Positions 1 through 12,600 of a DNA stretch of 64,000 bases are shown here, piece after piece. Both the position numbers and the translations under genes were made by a program. The stretch is from Dromaius novaehollandiae (taxonomy: Eukaryota > Chordata > Aves > Casuariiformes > Dromaiidae). The notes beneath the pieces were generated by a model. The model had not been told where the DNA came from. It searched no databases and saw only the letters and a program-made list of their open reading frames with translations. The stretch spans positions 21,115,501 through 21,179,500 of the forward strand of contig NC_088111.1 in assembly GCF_036370855.1 (NCBI RefSeq), given 5' to 3'. Numbering within the stretch: the first letter of the stretch is position 1; each line of letters starts with the position of its first letter.

Positions 1-478
1 TGGAGAGATCTTGCTCTGGTCCATCTTGCTCAAAGCAGGGCCAGCTCCAGAGTTAGATGAGGTTGCTCAGGGTCTTGTGTGGGACAACTTGTCTTGAGGC
101 ACAAGGCAGGGTGCTTACTTCTCTCTTTGCCTGTGTTTTATATGTAGTGCTTCTGAAGGGGATGTATATACTGTCACTTCCCAAACCAGATAAGCTAATC
201 TTCAGGGCCTCATCTGGGTGTCTTGGGCCCCTGCGTGCTGTGCAGGAGTGCTCTGTGCTTTGAGGTGGGCTGGGTGCTTTAACAGCTGTCCTGTGTAGAG
301 TCAGTATCCAGCCCTGCTCCTGCCTTGCTGTGTGACTTGGGCAAGTTGTAGCCTCTGCTCCCCTGTTACCATTTGTACAAAAGACTTGAATCTCCGTGGA
401 TGGAAAGCTGGCAAGAAATATTCAGCGGCATCCCTGTGTTATAAATGTTTCCTTTCCTATTTTTCTCTGTCCTTGCAG
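1..478. other. ABCA3 intron (3' part) at the window edge
   Basis: The sequence before the first exon shows no splice-bounded exon. It ends in a pyrimidine-rich tract and CTTGCAG. It carries an old MIR-like piece at about 309-385, described separately. Confidence 0.7.
309..385 (+). mobile_element. MIR-type SINE fragment
   Basis: The piece contains GCTGTGTGACTTGGGCAAG followed by a short C/T-rich stretch and an ACCATTTGTACAA-like end. This matches the conserved 3' half of MIR SINEs. It is old and lacks the tRNA-like head. Confidence 0.65.
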
Positions 479-652
479 CAAACGTTGCAGCTGCTGCTGG
501 TGGTTTCCTGTACTTTTTCTCCTACATCCCTTACTTTTTCATCTCACCCCGCTATGACCTGATGTCCCACAACCAGAAGCTGTCATCCTGCCTCATCTCC
601 AATGTGGCCATGGCGATGGGGGCACAGCTCATTGGCATGTTCGAAGGAAAAG
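479..652 (+). CDS. ABCA3: ABCA3 coding exon 1 of the window: end of membrane domain 1
   Basis: Acceptor CTTGCAG at 472-478 and donor GTGAGT at 653. The exon encodes hydrophobic [12 protein letters not shown] and [12 protein letters not shown], which belong to the last helices of the first transmembrane domain. It begins within an Ala codon and ends after the first base of a Gly codon. Confidence 0.93.
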
Positions 653-3600
653 GTGAGTGAGTGCCTCTTGTTCCTCGTGCCCATTGCTGCCAGTCAGCAG
701 AGGCTGGGAAATCAGCCTGCTGGTGTGCACAGTTTGCTGGAAGCTGAACGTCTTTGTCCCGTCCTTTGGCTCAGCCTGCCGCTTGGCCTCCCTTTCTCTG
801 TGGCGAGTTGGAACTGGCTTATGTGCAGTCTGAAGGGCGTAAAGAAGTCAGAGAGCCGCTTTCCTGCTCTTCGCAAGAGCAGGAGGGCTAACTGTTGAAT
901 GTTCCTGCAGGTCTTATCAGCTTTGCCCCTCCAAACCCTTGTGTCTGGCAGCCGCGAAATGGAGTCTGAGCTGTACAAGATGCTGTAGTCAGTCTCTTTG
1001 ATTACAAAGTCAGTTCTGTTCTAAGGGATGGGAATTAATTGCATCCTCTCCTTTCCAATTTTTTTTTTTTTAATTTCCATGTTAATAAGAATTTGCTGTT
1101 GGTTCCAGTAGAGGCCACGTCTTTGCAAAGTGGTGGAACTGAATAGGAGGCTGCAGTCACAGATCTCACTAGAGAAGAGATTGTTTCTTCCCAAGGCAGT
1201 TACAAAGAATGTGGAGGAAGAAGCCTGATGATGTGTGCGAAGGATGGGGCTGGGAGCCTAGAGCTTTCAGTACAGTTCCTGTTGCATCTTTTCTCTCCAT
1301 CTGTAAAACAGGGATCGTTCTAGGTTTGCTATGTTGCAGTCTCTTCCAGAACCTCCATGTATTTTTGTCCTCAGAACTCACACGTTGTTATTTCGTACAT
1401 GTCCTCTAAAACTGTGGTAGGCTGTCTTCTGGGACGCAGCGTCTGTGCAAAGAAACATGATACATCTCCATTTCAGAGGGTGGCTATGGGGACTGAGTCA
1501 GCCCTGCGTGAGGTGCATTGATGCAGCATTGATGGAGACCCTGTAATCATTTAGATATAGAATGGCTTGTGGGATAGCTAACAGACCAGCAGAGAAGAGA
1601 GGGGAAGCAACACAGGAGCCCTCTGAGCTGCTTGGGTGTTGACACAAGTGATTTCATGGCTGGGAGGTCCAAAAGGGTTGCTGGGTTTGATTCTTTAACG
1701 TCTGCAAGGTGATTAAAACTCTGAGCAAATCTGTGCTACCGCTTAAATATTTGTCACTGGCTCTGGAGTTTCCCTTGCTGATATGGCTCAGTTTAGGTAA
1801 CTAGGTTTAGTGTAGGGAGGGTGGGCAAAGAGTTAAACATCATCCCAAGTGACCAGTTGTATCTGCATCAGCTCCACTGAGCGCTTCGCAGAGCAGGAAA
1901 AGTGAAGCCGTTGCCCGTCAGGTCCTGCAGTCCCAGAGATGCGGCAGTGACCCCAGAGCTGCTCAGCTGTACAAGGTACTGCCCTCAGCACAGCCAGGAT
2001 GGAGCAAGGAAGGTCCTGCAGTAATTCGGGTGTTTCACACAAACACTTTTGGGTCTTCACAAATTATGTTGCAGAGCTCACTGAGTGTTTGGGCCGAACA
2101 GCTCTTTTTCTGCTACAGAAGATGGAAGGGGTTGAAGTAACTCAGGTAGTGGGTAATGCAGTGCTCTGTGCAGTGCAATGCAGAGATATCTGGGTTTCCA
2201 TAGAATCAGCTTGTGTTCAGCAGATGTTAGTTTTGATTCCGTTCCAGGCTTGCTGGACTGGGAACGTTCAGTGTCTCCATGCCAGGTCAGGGTGTGCAGG
2301 GAAGGCTCATTAGCCTGGGCCCAGCGCCATGCAAATGTGGAGGAGCGGTGTGGATGTTGTGCAGTGTCCACCTGTGTAAAACCGTGCTGAATCTGATCTG
2401 GCAAATCTGAACTAGGTGTTCTCACCCTGTATTCCCTGGGTGAGACTCAGGATGCTCCTATATTTGTGCACAGTTAATACACAGCCTGGAGAGTCCACCG
2501 CCAGTACCTGAGAAATGATTGCATTTGTTGTGTTAAAACATGTCAGCAGGCAGGGAGCCATGCAGTGTGGAGCCATGCATGTATTACGTACTAGCACAAT
2601 AGCTTCTCATTACCAAGCAGTGAATTGGGAAAGGGAGATGTTATTTGGCAGTCTTGGAGAGCACATGCTGCTATGCTTTATCCTTCTAGGGCTGAGTGCT
2701 CTGGACAGATGTAAACACTGTCCTCTGTGCATTTCAGGGACTGGCATTCAGTGGAGGGACCTCATGAAGCCAGTCAGCGTGGACGACAACTTTACCTTAG
2801 CACAAGTGCTGGGGATGCTGCTTCTGGACTCAGCTGTCTATGGCTTGGTGGCCTGGTATGTGGAGGCTGTCTTTCCAGGGGAGTACGGTGTGCCGCAGCC
2901 TTGGTACTTCCTCTTTACGGTAAGCACTGCTGCCCTACGTACGCATCCCTTCCAGCAGTTATACAGGAGCTGCTCAGTGACATTCTCTGCTTTTGTGCTA
3001 TGCAGCTGGTGAGACTAAATTAACACTGTGGCATCATCTGGCCTTTAAAATTGAGGGGCCTGAAGTGCATACTCAGTAAAGGCTAGTGCTGCCATATTTT
3101 CTACTGAATATGAAGCATCTTGCGGGTCTTCCTGGCTTTAAATCGTTGTCCTGACACGTTTTGGCTTACATGACGTTGTTAACAATGTCTCTATGTCCCA
3201 AATGAAGGCAATAGAGAGAAGCTACAAGTGAGATGAAACCAGATCCAGTCATTTAAAACTCTCCTGAGCACTGAGATCCAAGTGGACCTAGATAGTCTAT
3301 GCTCTGCTCCCTCTGCTGTGAGCCATCACATGCTAGTGACAGGGTTTGGGTTACAGTTCTAAAGCAAGCCAGTTTTCACCCATCAGCTGAGCTGGCATTG
3401 CTCTGCCAGCGTGTTGCAATAGCCAAGCAAAATGTGTCATCTTCAGCCAGTGTAACTGTGGTGGTTAATGTAACTCAGCTGATTGCTGATAATTCATTAA
3501 GCCACAGTGACACAGTCACCTTTGATCATGTGAATGTATCCTTTGTTATTTGATTTGGAGGTTTTTCCTTCTCCCCTCTTAATTCCTTGTCCCAATATGA

Positions 3601-6600
3601 TTTCACTTCAGCATCTGACTGCATATTGCAGTTGGACCAGTGTAGAGCTCTCTGCACAGCAGAAATACAGCTGTCTGCCAAAAGCTGTGGTGAGCTGCTA
3701 ATTTCTGGGAGACAGCAGTAGCAATCTGAGGCAACGTACTCTAGCCCTGGCTTGTGGTGGACAGAGCGAGCAGGACATGTCAGTGCTCTGGCACTCAGGT
3801 GCCCTGCATGCGGGAGTTGTGGAATTGTTGTTTCCACAGGGATTTAAAATCTTACCTATTCTCATTCCTAGAAGGGTTAAAAGAAGGGTATAATTGTAAC
3901 TTGACCTCAGCCCTTTTCCACTTAGTGTATGTCAAGTTGCTTTGGGAGCTGACTGTCTGCTAGATCTGTTCCTCCTGCTCTTCTGGGCAGGGCGGTTCTG
4001 TCTGAGGAGTTCTGCTTCTCATTGAAATGCTAATCTTTTCTGTGGAGCTGAACACTGCAAAAACTGCCTCTATAACTGTGGGCAATCATGCTGTAAGAGA
4101 GAACTAGCTGAGGGAAGTAGGCAGCAGGACAAATGGAGAAACAGTTCCATCCTCTGGCTTACCTGCCCGGTAAAGATACACCAGTTAGCAACTGATAACC
4201 AAAGAGAAATGGTCTTGCAGAGCCCTTAGAAGTGTCTGCATGCAAGGAGGATGGAGGAGGGTTGCAGGAGGCTGGGGAAGAAGGGACAGTCTGCGTGCCC
4301 TGCACCTGAGTTTCTCTCTCTGCTTGCTCACTCTTCTCGCTTGCTTGCTCTGTGCACATGCTTTCTCCACTCACTCACTCTCTGCACTCTCAGCCCTCGT
4401 ACTGGTGTGGGCACCCTAGGACTATCGTGGGAAAAGAGAAGGAGGAAGAGGAGGACCCTGAGAAGGCCCTGAAGAGCCAGTACATTGAGGAAGAGCCTGC
4501 CGACCTCGTGTCAGGAATCAAAATAAAGCACCTTTCTAAGGTACAGACTTCCCAGTGTGGCATTAATACTAGTGACAGGACTTTTCCTGTGTCTTCTCTC
4601 CCCTTTCCCAGCATTATCCTAACATTAGAGCAGGCCCTGGCCATGCTGTTTGTGCAAGTAGTAACCAGGTATGATGGCTAAGGGAAAAAGAACTTAGGCC
4701 TTTTCCTACTACGGGTTGTTAAGCACAGCACCCTGGACGTAGAGGAAACTGTGATGCCCTGCTCTGGAAAGCAGTGGGTGTAGGAGGAGAAAGGCAGGGC
4801 TACTGGTGTGTTTAAGACCAAAATCCACCTCCTTGTAGCACCAAAGCATGGGATTTCAGGTCAAGCAGCCACATGCTTCCACCCACCTACAGCAGACTTG
4901 CAGGCAACGCACCTAGTGCTGTGTTTGTGATCCAGTTAATACTAGCCCTCCCTTGCTACAGTACTGCCTTGTGACCCATGCTAAGGTCCCAGTTCTGACT
5001 CTTCTGTTTGATCACCCTTCTTCCTAAATTGTCTTTGCCCACTATGGGCACATGGTGCTCCCTCACTTCATAGGAGCTAGGATCACCCTGCTCCTGGATT
5101 CTCCCTGCCCTGGAGGGCAGCTGGTGCAAGGAGCTGACCGGCACACATCTCCTGGTATCCAGTGCCCTGCACAGCGTGTATAATCTGTCCCACACGTGGT
5201 AAATACAAGGTCTGGGCCTTTGAACAAAGGTGTGTGCTTTTATTTCATGCCTTTTGTTCCTGGGCTACCCAGGAGGCTGGAAATGCTAGGAAGGACAAGA
5301 AATGGACCCATATTTGTCCACAGAGGGACCCTGTGACATGTGAGGGACTGGAGAGAGGGGTGTCTCTGGCTTCTCTGGCTGCTGGAAAAGGCCTCATTTC
5401 GGTGTGGCAGGCAGCCTTATGATATGTAAACTCATAGAATGAGGCAGGAGTGTTTAATGCTATTGCCGCCAGGCCAGCCGGTCCTGTGCTTGCCCACAGA
5501 GCCATGTGGGCACCCATTGCATCTTGGATGTTATGTTTTTAACTCCTGCCTACAGGCAGCTTCCACACCATTAAGTTGCCATCTTCACCCTGAGGTGTGT
5601 TGCTTGGCCGTTGTAAGGTAGGTAAGGCTCTTCCCCATAGCTCGCTGCATTTCAGTTTTCAGCTGAAGTAATAGGTACTTGCAGGTGCTGTAACATCTGC
5701 ATTTAACCTGTTGGATGCTGGTGTCTAATGCCAGCCTCATGTGAGCATCAAAGGATTTGATTGCCCAGTAGAACGGAGCAGGCCTTTACTGGAGAAGTGG
5801 CAGATCTGAAAATACTTGCCTTGAAGGGGATATCAACTTGTTAACATGATCTTGACAGGTCTTCAAAGTGGGAAACAAGATGAAAGAGGCAGTCAAGGAC
5901 TTAACAGTGAACATGTACGAAGGACAGATCACTGTCCTGTTGGGACACAACGGTGCTGGGAAGACCACTACTCTGTCTATGCTCACAGGTAGGAGCTACG
6001 TCCTATCTTGGGACTGGCACATGGCAGGAAGGGAATCACCTAAAAGCATGCTAGGCCCTTGCAGTATGAGAGGACAGACAGCCCTCCTGGAGAAAGGCAG
6101 CTAATCTCTCCCCTTTAAAGCAAGGGAAGCTGTACCTGTTCTCTGAGGTTGGGGAGGGGTTTTTGCTCTTCCCCAAAGCACTGTCAGTTCACTAAGCTGT
6201 TAAACAAAGGTGCCATGGTATTGAGTAGCATGTTGCTGCCTGGGGAGAGAGGAGGGAGCTGGAGGTCTATGCTTAACCCTTTGTGAGAGTGGGATCAACC
6301 AGGGAATGTCATCTGTGAAGGAGAGCAGACTGCTCAGTCCAGGGGCCTGAAGCAGGATGCAGCCTTTATGTCAAAGGACTCTAAAAAGAGGAAGGATTAG
6401 CTCTAGGATGAGTTGCCATGTGCTTTACTGTGATAAGGGAGGGGAGGGGCCAAGAATTGTTCTCCATGCATTCCTGAGCTGTTTAGCTCAAGGCAGCTGT
6501 GTTTGAGCATGGTGGATGGACTTAGATGGCTTTTGATGGTCCTTCCTGCCCTGTTCTCTGTCATTCTGTGCTGCTTCTGCTAGCCCAGGGTACTCACAAG

Positions 6601-9600
6601 GTCATCCCTGGATGGCAGCGTAGCTCTGGGCTGGCATCAGGTGAATCTCTGCCATGTTGAGAGCCAGGGTTTGTCTGCCCAGCTCACTCCTTGCCTGCCC
6701 AGTCTGGCACCAGTTCCAGGTCCATCTCCCATCTGTGAAAGCCATTCAGTCTGCACTGCAGGTGGGAGGGAGAAGTCTTTGTGCCCTGAATTCGGCAGCA
6801 AGAGACTGGTTTTCTCAGGCCTTTGGCAGAAACCTGCATTTGTTGGCTGGCTACGACGGGGCCTGGCTTTTCCTCCAGTTCTTTGCAGTGGCTGTGCAGG
6901 GTTATTCTCACCCCTGAGCTAAGGCTGTTGCATGTTGTTCCTTTCAGGTCTATACTCTCCAACAAGTGGGCAAGCGTACATCAATGGCTACGAGATCTCA
7001 CAGGACATGGTTTTGATCCGACGGAGCCTGGGCTTGTGTCCCCAACACGATGTGCTCTTCGACAACATGACGGTGGAAGAGCACCTCTACTTCTACTCGG
7101 GGGTGAGTGCAGAGCTTGAGTGCAGCCTCAGATTTTGTTTCAAGTCTTGTTGCTGGGTCTCACCTGTGCCCTTAACCTGAGTTAGAACAGCATCTGTTGT
7201 TGCTTCGCAGTCAGCCATGTGCTTCCTTGAGGCTGGGCTGGCGATGAAGGTTGCTGGGAAAAGCTGTGACAGTTCAGATTAGACAGAACAGCCCTTTCTA
7301 TCCCCTTCCTGTGTCATCCTTGATGAGTTCCTTGTTCAGCTGGGCAGAGGAGTGGAGGGATCCGGAGCATCACTGGTCCTGCAAGGGCTCTGTGCAGCAG
7401 AGCCTCCTTGTGTTGGATGTGTGGCAAGGGGCCCTGTGTAGGGAAGGGAGTCCCTCAGTTGGGCAGGAGTTACTTTCTGTAGTCTTCTTTGCCTTCCTGA
7501 CTAAATGTGTAAAGGTGTGGAGAGAGGGAATGTGGGGGATTTTCTAGCACCTAGTTGCTGAGGAGGTGAGTAGGGTGTTTGCCTGCGGCATCGTTACCCC
7601 TGCGGGTGGACTTGACCCTTCCTCCTTCTTGTCTGCCAGCTGAAAGGCTACCCACCTTCCAAGTGCCCTGAGGAGATCAGCCACATACTGAGGATCCTGA
7701 ACCTGGAGGACAAACGCCACTGTCTGACAAAGGCGCTCTCTGGCGGCATGAAGCGCAAGCTCTCTATCGGCATTGCCCTCATTGGGGACTCCAAGGCAAG
7801 TAGTTGTGGCAGGGCCCAATTTGAACCTCTTTCCCCAGCAGCAACATAGCAGAGTGCCAAGGCTTTTCTTCTTGTGGCTGCTTGGGTAGGTGCTCCCCTA
7901 GACAAGATCATTACGTGCATGTTGGGAGCTCAAGGCTCCCTCTGGGCCCCTGGGCTGCTACTGTGCACCTCCCAACCCCTTCTCAACCACTGCCCATCTC
8001 TTGTGTGCAGGTTGTGATGCTGGATGAGCCAACATCGGGGATGGACCCAGCCTCCCGCAGGGCCACATGGGACCTCCTCCAGCAGCAGAGGAGCAACCGT
8101 ACCATCCTGCTGACCACCCACTTCATGGATGAGGCTGACCTGCTGGGGGACCGCATAGCTATCATGGCCAAGGGCGAGCTGCAGTGCTGTGGCTCCTCTC
8201 TCTTCCTCAAGCGTAAATATGGTAAGGGAGGAGCAGACAGGCCATGCCAGAGCAAGGAGGAAGGCCCCAGACCATCTGATGGGAATGCCTGTCCTCTTCT
8301 TGTCATGGAGTAGTATGGAGGGGGGATATAGGGCAGGGAAGGAGACCCACTACTCCTTGTCTGTGTGTTCCCTGCTTCCTCTCCTTGATGCTGTTCTGCC
8401 TTCTTTCAGAGATCCATACCCACACTCTCTCTTCACAGTCATGTAGTTAACCTCTCAGAGATGACTGATGCCAAGAAGGCCTTGTTTCTTAGCTTGCCTT
8501 CAGCCCTTCCCACTAGCTTTTGTATCACATCTACAGCTCAGGCACAGCCGGCAAGGCCCTGCGATGCCTTACCAGCCTCTGTCTTCTGCTGTCTGCACCA
8601 GCACTGAAGGTTCAGGTCTGGCCCAGATTAGACTGATATTTACACTTTTCTCCCTTCTCTTGTGGGTCTGCCCAGGGGCAGGATATCACATGGTGATGGT
8701 GAAAGAGCCGTATTGTAGCCTGGGGGAGATCTCCCGCCTCATCTGTCAGTATGTGCCCAACGCCACCATGGAGAGCAATGCCGGGGCAGAACTGTCCTTC
8801 ATCCTGCCCAAAGAGAGCACACACAGGTAACAACATTATGTCCTGCTTCCCCTCACTGAGTGGTTCCCATCATCTGCATGCAGTAGGGACCCAAGCTGTG
8901 GCAGTCACAGGCTTGCTGGAAATGAGAGCTGCTCTCTGTGTCTTCTGGGAAGACACAGGAGGAAATGTGACTCAGTGGTTAAAGTGCTTGTCTTGGAGAC
9001 CTGGGTTCAGTTCTGCCTTTCACCGGTCTTCCTCTCTGTCTGATAGCATGTTGCTCTCGTGCCTCCATGCTTATCATGTGCCTGTGTAGCAGCTAAGTGG
9101 GAGCACTGATTGTTGATAGCTGCTGACTGTTATGGTGGGGAGGGCAGACCATGTAAGCAAACAAGGCAAGTTAGTTTGACTCCAAAATCGCAGCCCTCCC
9201 TTTCTTCCACAGACAAGGAAGGGCTGGCTTGGAGGTATTATCCAATGGTCAGAGTACACAGTGAGAGCCAAGTGACAACCCCTTGGAAGTCTGTCATGTT
9301 CACTCAGCCTCTTAGCGTGTAGCTGCAAGTTGGAAAATCCATTTCTTTGAAGGGCCTGTGAGCATCAGAGGAAGGAGTCCTTAGAGGGAAGGTCTGTGTT
9401 GCCACCAAAGCGGAGATCAGGGCTTTCACAGCTCCAGAGGGACAGGGGCATAGAGCTGCAGGGTTACCTTCCTGTTTGCTGGCCTGCATAGCTGTGTTCC
9501 TGTTCTCCTCCGTGCAGATATACATCCTACCTAGGGCTGCAGGAGCTAGCAGTCTGTTGAAGAGGTGCTCGAGTCTGGTAGCAGAGATGTCCCATTGACA

Positions 9601-12600
9601 CCTAGGTGTGCCCCGATGTACAAGACAGTGGCAGAGATGTTTGGAGGCCCTTCAGTGCAACTGGGACCTGGCCAAAGCCTTCACACAGGGCCCAGGGAGG
9701 CTGAGAGCATCAGGTCTCTGGACAGTGGTGCAATATGAATAGCTGAGGCTCCCTGTGGCAAGAAAGAGTAGCAGAAGATGGAGCCTGAAAGCTGCTTTGT
9801 GGGGAGAATATTGCGCTGAGTGCTGCAGGCAGCTCTGGAGCTGGTTGCAGGATTCAGGCCAGCTGCAGGATTGTTTCCTAGAGTGTCTTAACCTCTGAGT
9901 ACCTCTCTCATCCTCTACCCATCTCTGGCCATGCTGAAATCCAAGGCCTGGGGATTCAGGGCACTCTGTTCTGGAGCTTTGTCTGCCATCCATTAAATGC
10001 AGGGGACGCCATCTTTCTGGCACCCCAAAATAGTCAAGAGCTCTGCCCGGCGGAGCTGGCCTTTGATGTCAGAAGAAGGGGAAAGTGGCAGCATCCAACA
10101 CCTCACTTGTCCTTGCAGGTTTGAGGCGCTCTTCACTGAGCTGGAGCAGAAGCAGGAGGAGCTAGGCATTGCCAGCTATGGTGCCTCCGTCACCACCATG
10201 GAGGAAGTCTTTCTGAGGTAAGAAGCCAGAGGGCAGGGAGGGCGGCTGAGCTCCCCCTGGAAGGGCTGAACAGCAGCAGAAAACTCGTTTGTAGCCCGAC
10301 TCACAGGAAGCGGAGTGCATGCACGTGGCAGGAAAGCATGTCAGTCTGAATCCCTGAGCCCCTCCATGTGTTCAGCTCTCCTGGGAGCTGTGGTCAAGGT
10401 CCCTTTAGGGCTGACTGTGGAGTGGGACCTGGGCCTCCCTGCAGCACAGTAACATGACAAATGGACCCAAGCGCCTTAGTCCTCTCCTGCAAAAGCTTTC
10501 CAAAGGGTAACAGACCTGAGATCAGAACAGCCTGCGGTCAGGGGTGGGTCCTGACTCAGTGTTTGACACCACAAGCTCTTTAGACTCTGCTGCAGAAACT
10601 GCTAAGCCTTGCCTTGGTGTATGAGTCACAGATACCCCTTGCAGCCTTACGAGCGCAGGTGCCTCCTGGCCTTCTTCCCTGCCGTTCATGTGTGCTTTTG
10701 CCCTCTCACATGATTTAACAATGTTGACGCAGTCCCTGTGTACTTCAGCAGCAGTGATGTCTGACACATCCCAAGCGGGCACTCTCGGTTGGAAAGGCCA
10801 AGTCCGAATGTCAGTGTGAAGTTGCACAGAGCCATTTTTTATCTTTTTTCTGCTAAAAAAGAAAGCCCTTGAGCTTTAACGATTGAAGGGGGGAAAAAAA
10901 GAGCTGCAGCTGTGGAATAAGCTTTATACAGGCAGTGTCTTTTTCCCACAGGCCTTTCCAAAGTACTGATTTTGTCTCTAAATGGCCAGACTAGGAAGAA
11001 AAAGCTGGCTGAGGGAGAGAAGGAAGGTTGGAAGAGTCAGTCTGACACAGACAGGTTTCTCTAGGGCTCTCTGAGGCATGTGTGGGTTTTGTCTCAGGGG
11101 TATGGCTTCTCTAGCTCAGAACAGCTCGATCCTGTCCAGGTTCGTGCTCCATCATCTGCTTTCCCTTCTGGTGGCAGGGTTGGGAAGCTGGTGGATTCCA
11201 GCATGGATATCCAGGCTATCCAGCTCCCTGCTCTCCAGTACCAGCATGAGAGACGCTCCAATGACTGGGCCATGGATGACTCCAGCAGCCTGAGTGGAAT
11301 GACAGATATGACGGATGACAGCGGGGCACTCATTACAGAGGACTGCTCCAGCATCAAACTCAACACAGGGGTGAGTGCTGGGGGGTATCAGTGCACGGGG
11401 AACAGGGAAGAGCACATCTGAAAGGGATCTCTGCAGCAGGGGAGCTACAAGATGGAGCTTGCCCTATGCAAGTCTCACTGCGTATTATCTGTGGGTTATT
11501 GAGGGAGAAGTGGAATCTGCATCTTAAGTACAAATTATTTTTAGAGTCATTTGGGATTGGTTGCTGGGGTTGGTCACTGCCGTCCTCTTACATATTACTC
11601 TCGAGTTCTAAAGAGGTGCCGCCTTTTGAAGAAGTACAAGTGGTCTAAAGTGTTTTACACCTGTCGTTCTTATATCACTTGGGATTTCCAGTGAGGAGAC
11701 GAGGGGAAAAAAAAATCTTCCTTCTTTTGCTGAGCTTGCATTTCACATCTGTGACAGCCCTGCATGGCCAGCTGGCCAACACACCTGTGATAAATTTCCC
11801 TGTGCTTTGCAAGGGCATGCCTCAAAGAAGGGAAGAAAGGTGTTCATGGGTTTAAAAAGCGAAGAAGTCCTTACGTGGGCTTGGCTGGGAGCTCCTGGCT
11901 TCACAGTCCAGTTGCTGTAACAGGGAACCTTGTTGTAATAATCCTATTTGTGATCCTCAAATGCTGAGAAGGGAGACTTAGGTAAAGATCATGTCTGAAG
12001 CTGCTTTTAGATCCCAAAGTAACAGTGTCCATTTGGAAAGCCATGTTTTGAGCTGCTGACCTCCTGCTCTGAGGTCAAGTGCTAACCTGTTAATCCCTTT
12101 AGGGGCTTTTCTGGAAAGCAGGTGACAACCAGTCATGTGAGCTTGTGGGCTAAATGCAGGGAGGATGGAGGGGTCAGGGAGTTGGCCTTTGGGCTCGTTT
12201 GCTCCAGAAACTGCGTGGGCATGGGGCCAGTGGGGTTGTCTGCAGCTAGTAGGACTTGAGCTTGACCTCTGACTTCTCCCGTCCCAGTTCTACCTCTGCT
12301 GCCAGCAGTTCTACGCCATGTTCATGAAGCGAGCCATGTACAGCTGGCGCAACTGGAAGATGGTGGCAGCACAGTTCCTTGTGCCTCTGATTTTCACTGC
12401 CTTTGCCCTCATCGTTGCCAAGACCTTCCCAGGACCCAGGGACTCCTCCCTGCTGAGGCTGATGCTGGAGCCCTACGGCCAGACTATTGTGCCTTTCTCT
12501 GTCTCAGCTACCTCAGGTCTGTCGCAGAGGTTAGCGGAGCAGTACGTGGAGCTGCTGGATGCCCAGCACCAGTCGCCGCTGGAGGTGCTAGGTGAGGGCT

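Noticed and set aside
8968-9030. Possible tRNA gene
   Set aside because: A- and B-box-like words are present, but no acceptor stem or anticodon arm closes. The wording fits the tRNA-derived head of a MIR SINE.
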